Assembly (NCBI GenBank): GCA_934567355.1
Contig: CAKTJC010000061.1
Coordinates: 1 to 7,807, forward strand
Direction of reading: 5' to 3'
Length of the DNA: 7,807 nucleotides
Source of the DNA: an uncultured Oscillospiraceae bacterium
GTDB taxonomy: Bacteria > Bacillota > Clostridia > Oscillospirales > Oscillospiraceae
Made by a program: the position numbers and the translations under genes. The notes beneath the pieces are model-generated. The model saw only the letters and a program-made list of their open reading frames with translations. It was not told the origin of the DNA and searched no databases. Shown one piece after another: positions 6,770-7,807 of this stretch (the first letter of the stretch is position 1; each line of letters begins with the position of its first letter).

Positions 6770-7807
6770 TTACCGGGTAAGGATATCTACCGGCACATTG
6801 AAGATTTTTGCGACCTTCAAGATGGTGTCGATATGACGGCCTACGGCAGCGGCCATGTGGTGGGTGGGTCCTGCCTCACTCCATTTATTGACAAACTCTC
6901 TGGCTCCGCAGGTGAAGCGGGTGCGCATATTGGTATCGCCAAAGGTGAAGATTGGCCCCTCCTCATTGACGCCCTCAGCCACCACAAATTTGAAATGGCC
7001 ATCCTTGTCCTGGGTAATGCCCAGGTAGGTTACAGGGCCAACAGGCGGATAGAACTGGGTCAGATACCCGCCGCCGGTTTTGCCGTGGAACACGGGGACG
7101 ATCTTCATGGTAGGCTTCCGTGCCTGGGAAATATCCGCGTCGCCGGAACCGGAGTGGCCGATGATGCAAATGTCCTCGTCGAAGTCGATGGAGTACATTT
7201 CGGACAGCTGGCCCGTGCCGGAAATGGTCTTGAGAATGCTCATGGCCATGGCCACCTTGATATCCCCCTCCACGGCGCAGGCAGTACCCTGCTTAATCAG
7301 CATGGAGAAGGCCGGAATCAGCATGGAGTCCAGCTTTCCCGCAATTCCCTGAGCGAAGCCGTCATAGTGAGAGGCAACGAAAGCGATCTGCTCGTCTTTG
7401 ACCCACTGCTCGAAGGCGACCACATACTTTGCCATATCCCAGACGGTTTTCTCCGTGGCCCCGCCCTCAATGTCGAAGGTGTTCAGAATATCCTCGGCTT
7501 TGGCCCGGATGGCCGCTTCGTCCGTGATATGGTCGGCAATGGCCCACATCTTTTCCCAGTCGAACTGCTTGGTGTACAGCCACATCCGATGGTAGAGGTT
7601 GGTTTCGTCAATGTACAAATCCATCATGCCGGGGTAGGGCCGTCCGATTTGCGCTAAGTTCGTATCCCGGAACCGGCGGCGGACCTGGGCGGCTTTGCAC
7701 CAGTCCTCGATTTCCGCCTGGGCCGCATCGTCCCCGCCCTCTACCACGCCGGTGATCACAGCATGGCGTTTTCCGGCCCGCTCCAGGTCGGCCACCATTT
7801 CCCCCAC
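6770..7807 (-). CDS. L-fucose/L-arabinose isomerase-family protein (C-terminal part)
   Basis: About 345 codons are present; the N-terminus lies beyond the window. The family usually has about 470 residues, so roughly 120-130 are missing. The GTG at the window edge is not taken as the start. The fragment has the layout of the fucose/arabinose isomerase family. Its probable metal-site residues are in the segments CAVEGDI (Glu180 of the fragment), IDFDED (about 207-212), IIGHSGSGD (His218) and GPTHHMA (His316/317). These enzymes convert an aldose to the ketose using Mn2+. The partner aldolase RhaD, 14 bp downstream, suggests the substrate is L-rhamnose or L-fucose, giving a ketose that is then phosphorylated by a kinase not in this window. 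It does not look like classical RhaA. Family confidence is high, substrate confidence low. Confidence 0.85.
   Translation of the reverse strand: MGEMVADLERAGKRHAVITGVVEGGDDAAQAEIEDWCKAAQVRRRFRDTNLAQIGRPYPGMMDLYIDETNLYHRMWLYTKQFDWEKMWAIADHITDEAAIRAKAEDILNTFDIEGGATEKTVWDMAKYVVAFEQWVKDEQIAFVASHYDGFAQGIAGKLDSMLIPAFSMLIKQGTACAVEGDIKVAMAMSILKTISGTGQLSEMYSIDFDEDICIIGHSGSGDADISQARKPTMKIVPVFHGKTGGGYLTQFYPPVGPVTYLGITQDKDGHFKFVVAEGVNEEGPIFTFGDTNMRTRFTCGAREFVNKWSEAGPTHHMAAAVGRHIDTILKVAKIFNVPVDILTR

Noticed and set aside
6755..7657. A 300-codon plus-strand open frame antisense to the isomerase gene
   Set aside because: The minus-strand protein is an evident isomerase with metal-site motifs; the antisense frame has no recognisable product.

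Overview
The window looks like a chromosome segment from a Gram-positive anaerobe of the gut Clostridia type (Ruminococcaceae/Lachnospiraceae-like). The grounds are AGGAGG-type ribosome binding sites, TnpV- and TnpW-type accessory genes, a TnpX/TndX-like large serine recombinase, and a rhamnose catabolism operon. The taxon is inferred; no rRNA is present.

Layout: positions 1-110 hold a damaged copy of a proline tRNA. An intact tRNA-Pro(UGG) with encoded CCA follows at 111-186, with its own terminator hairpin (191-230). From about 230 to about 5600 every protein gene is on the minus strand and belongs to one mobile-element backbone. Read in the direction of transcription, the order is tnpV (own promoter and terminator), two palindromic operator/centromere-like sites, parM and a small ribbon-helix-helix gene (ParR-like), a 378-bp non-coding stretch rich in hairpins and repeats (oriT candidate), mobC, parB, tnpW and the serine recombinase. 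The last four genes overlap or abut and are probably one operon. No relaxase, coupling protein, type IV secretion gene, replication protein or resistance cargo is visible. This is therefore either a small mobilizable element that relies on functions supplied in trans, or a decayed integrative conjugative element.

Between tnpV and the sugar genes (5585-5942) lies the most striking non-coding signal. A perfect-consensus sigma-70 promoter (TTGACA, 17 bp, TATAAT) on the minus strand drives a transcript of about 157 nt. It would end in a long stem capped by a GAAA tetraloop and followed by a T-rich tail. I read it as an uncharacterised small RNA gene.

The right end (5943-7807, minus strand) is an L-rhamnose/L-fucose catabolic operon: the C-terminal part of an L-fucose/L-arabinose isomerase-family enzyme, then rhamnulose-1-phosphate aldolase (rhaD). 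The mobile element sits just downstream of rhaD, between it and the tRNA. The exact ends of the element cannot be fixed from this sequence alone; a candidate pair of flanking repeats is reported.
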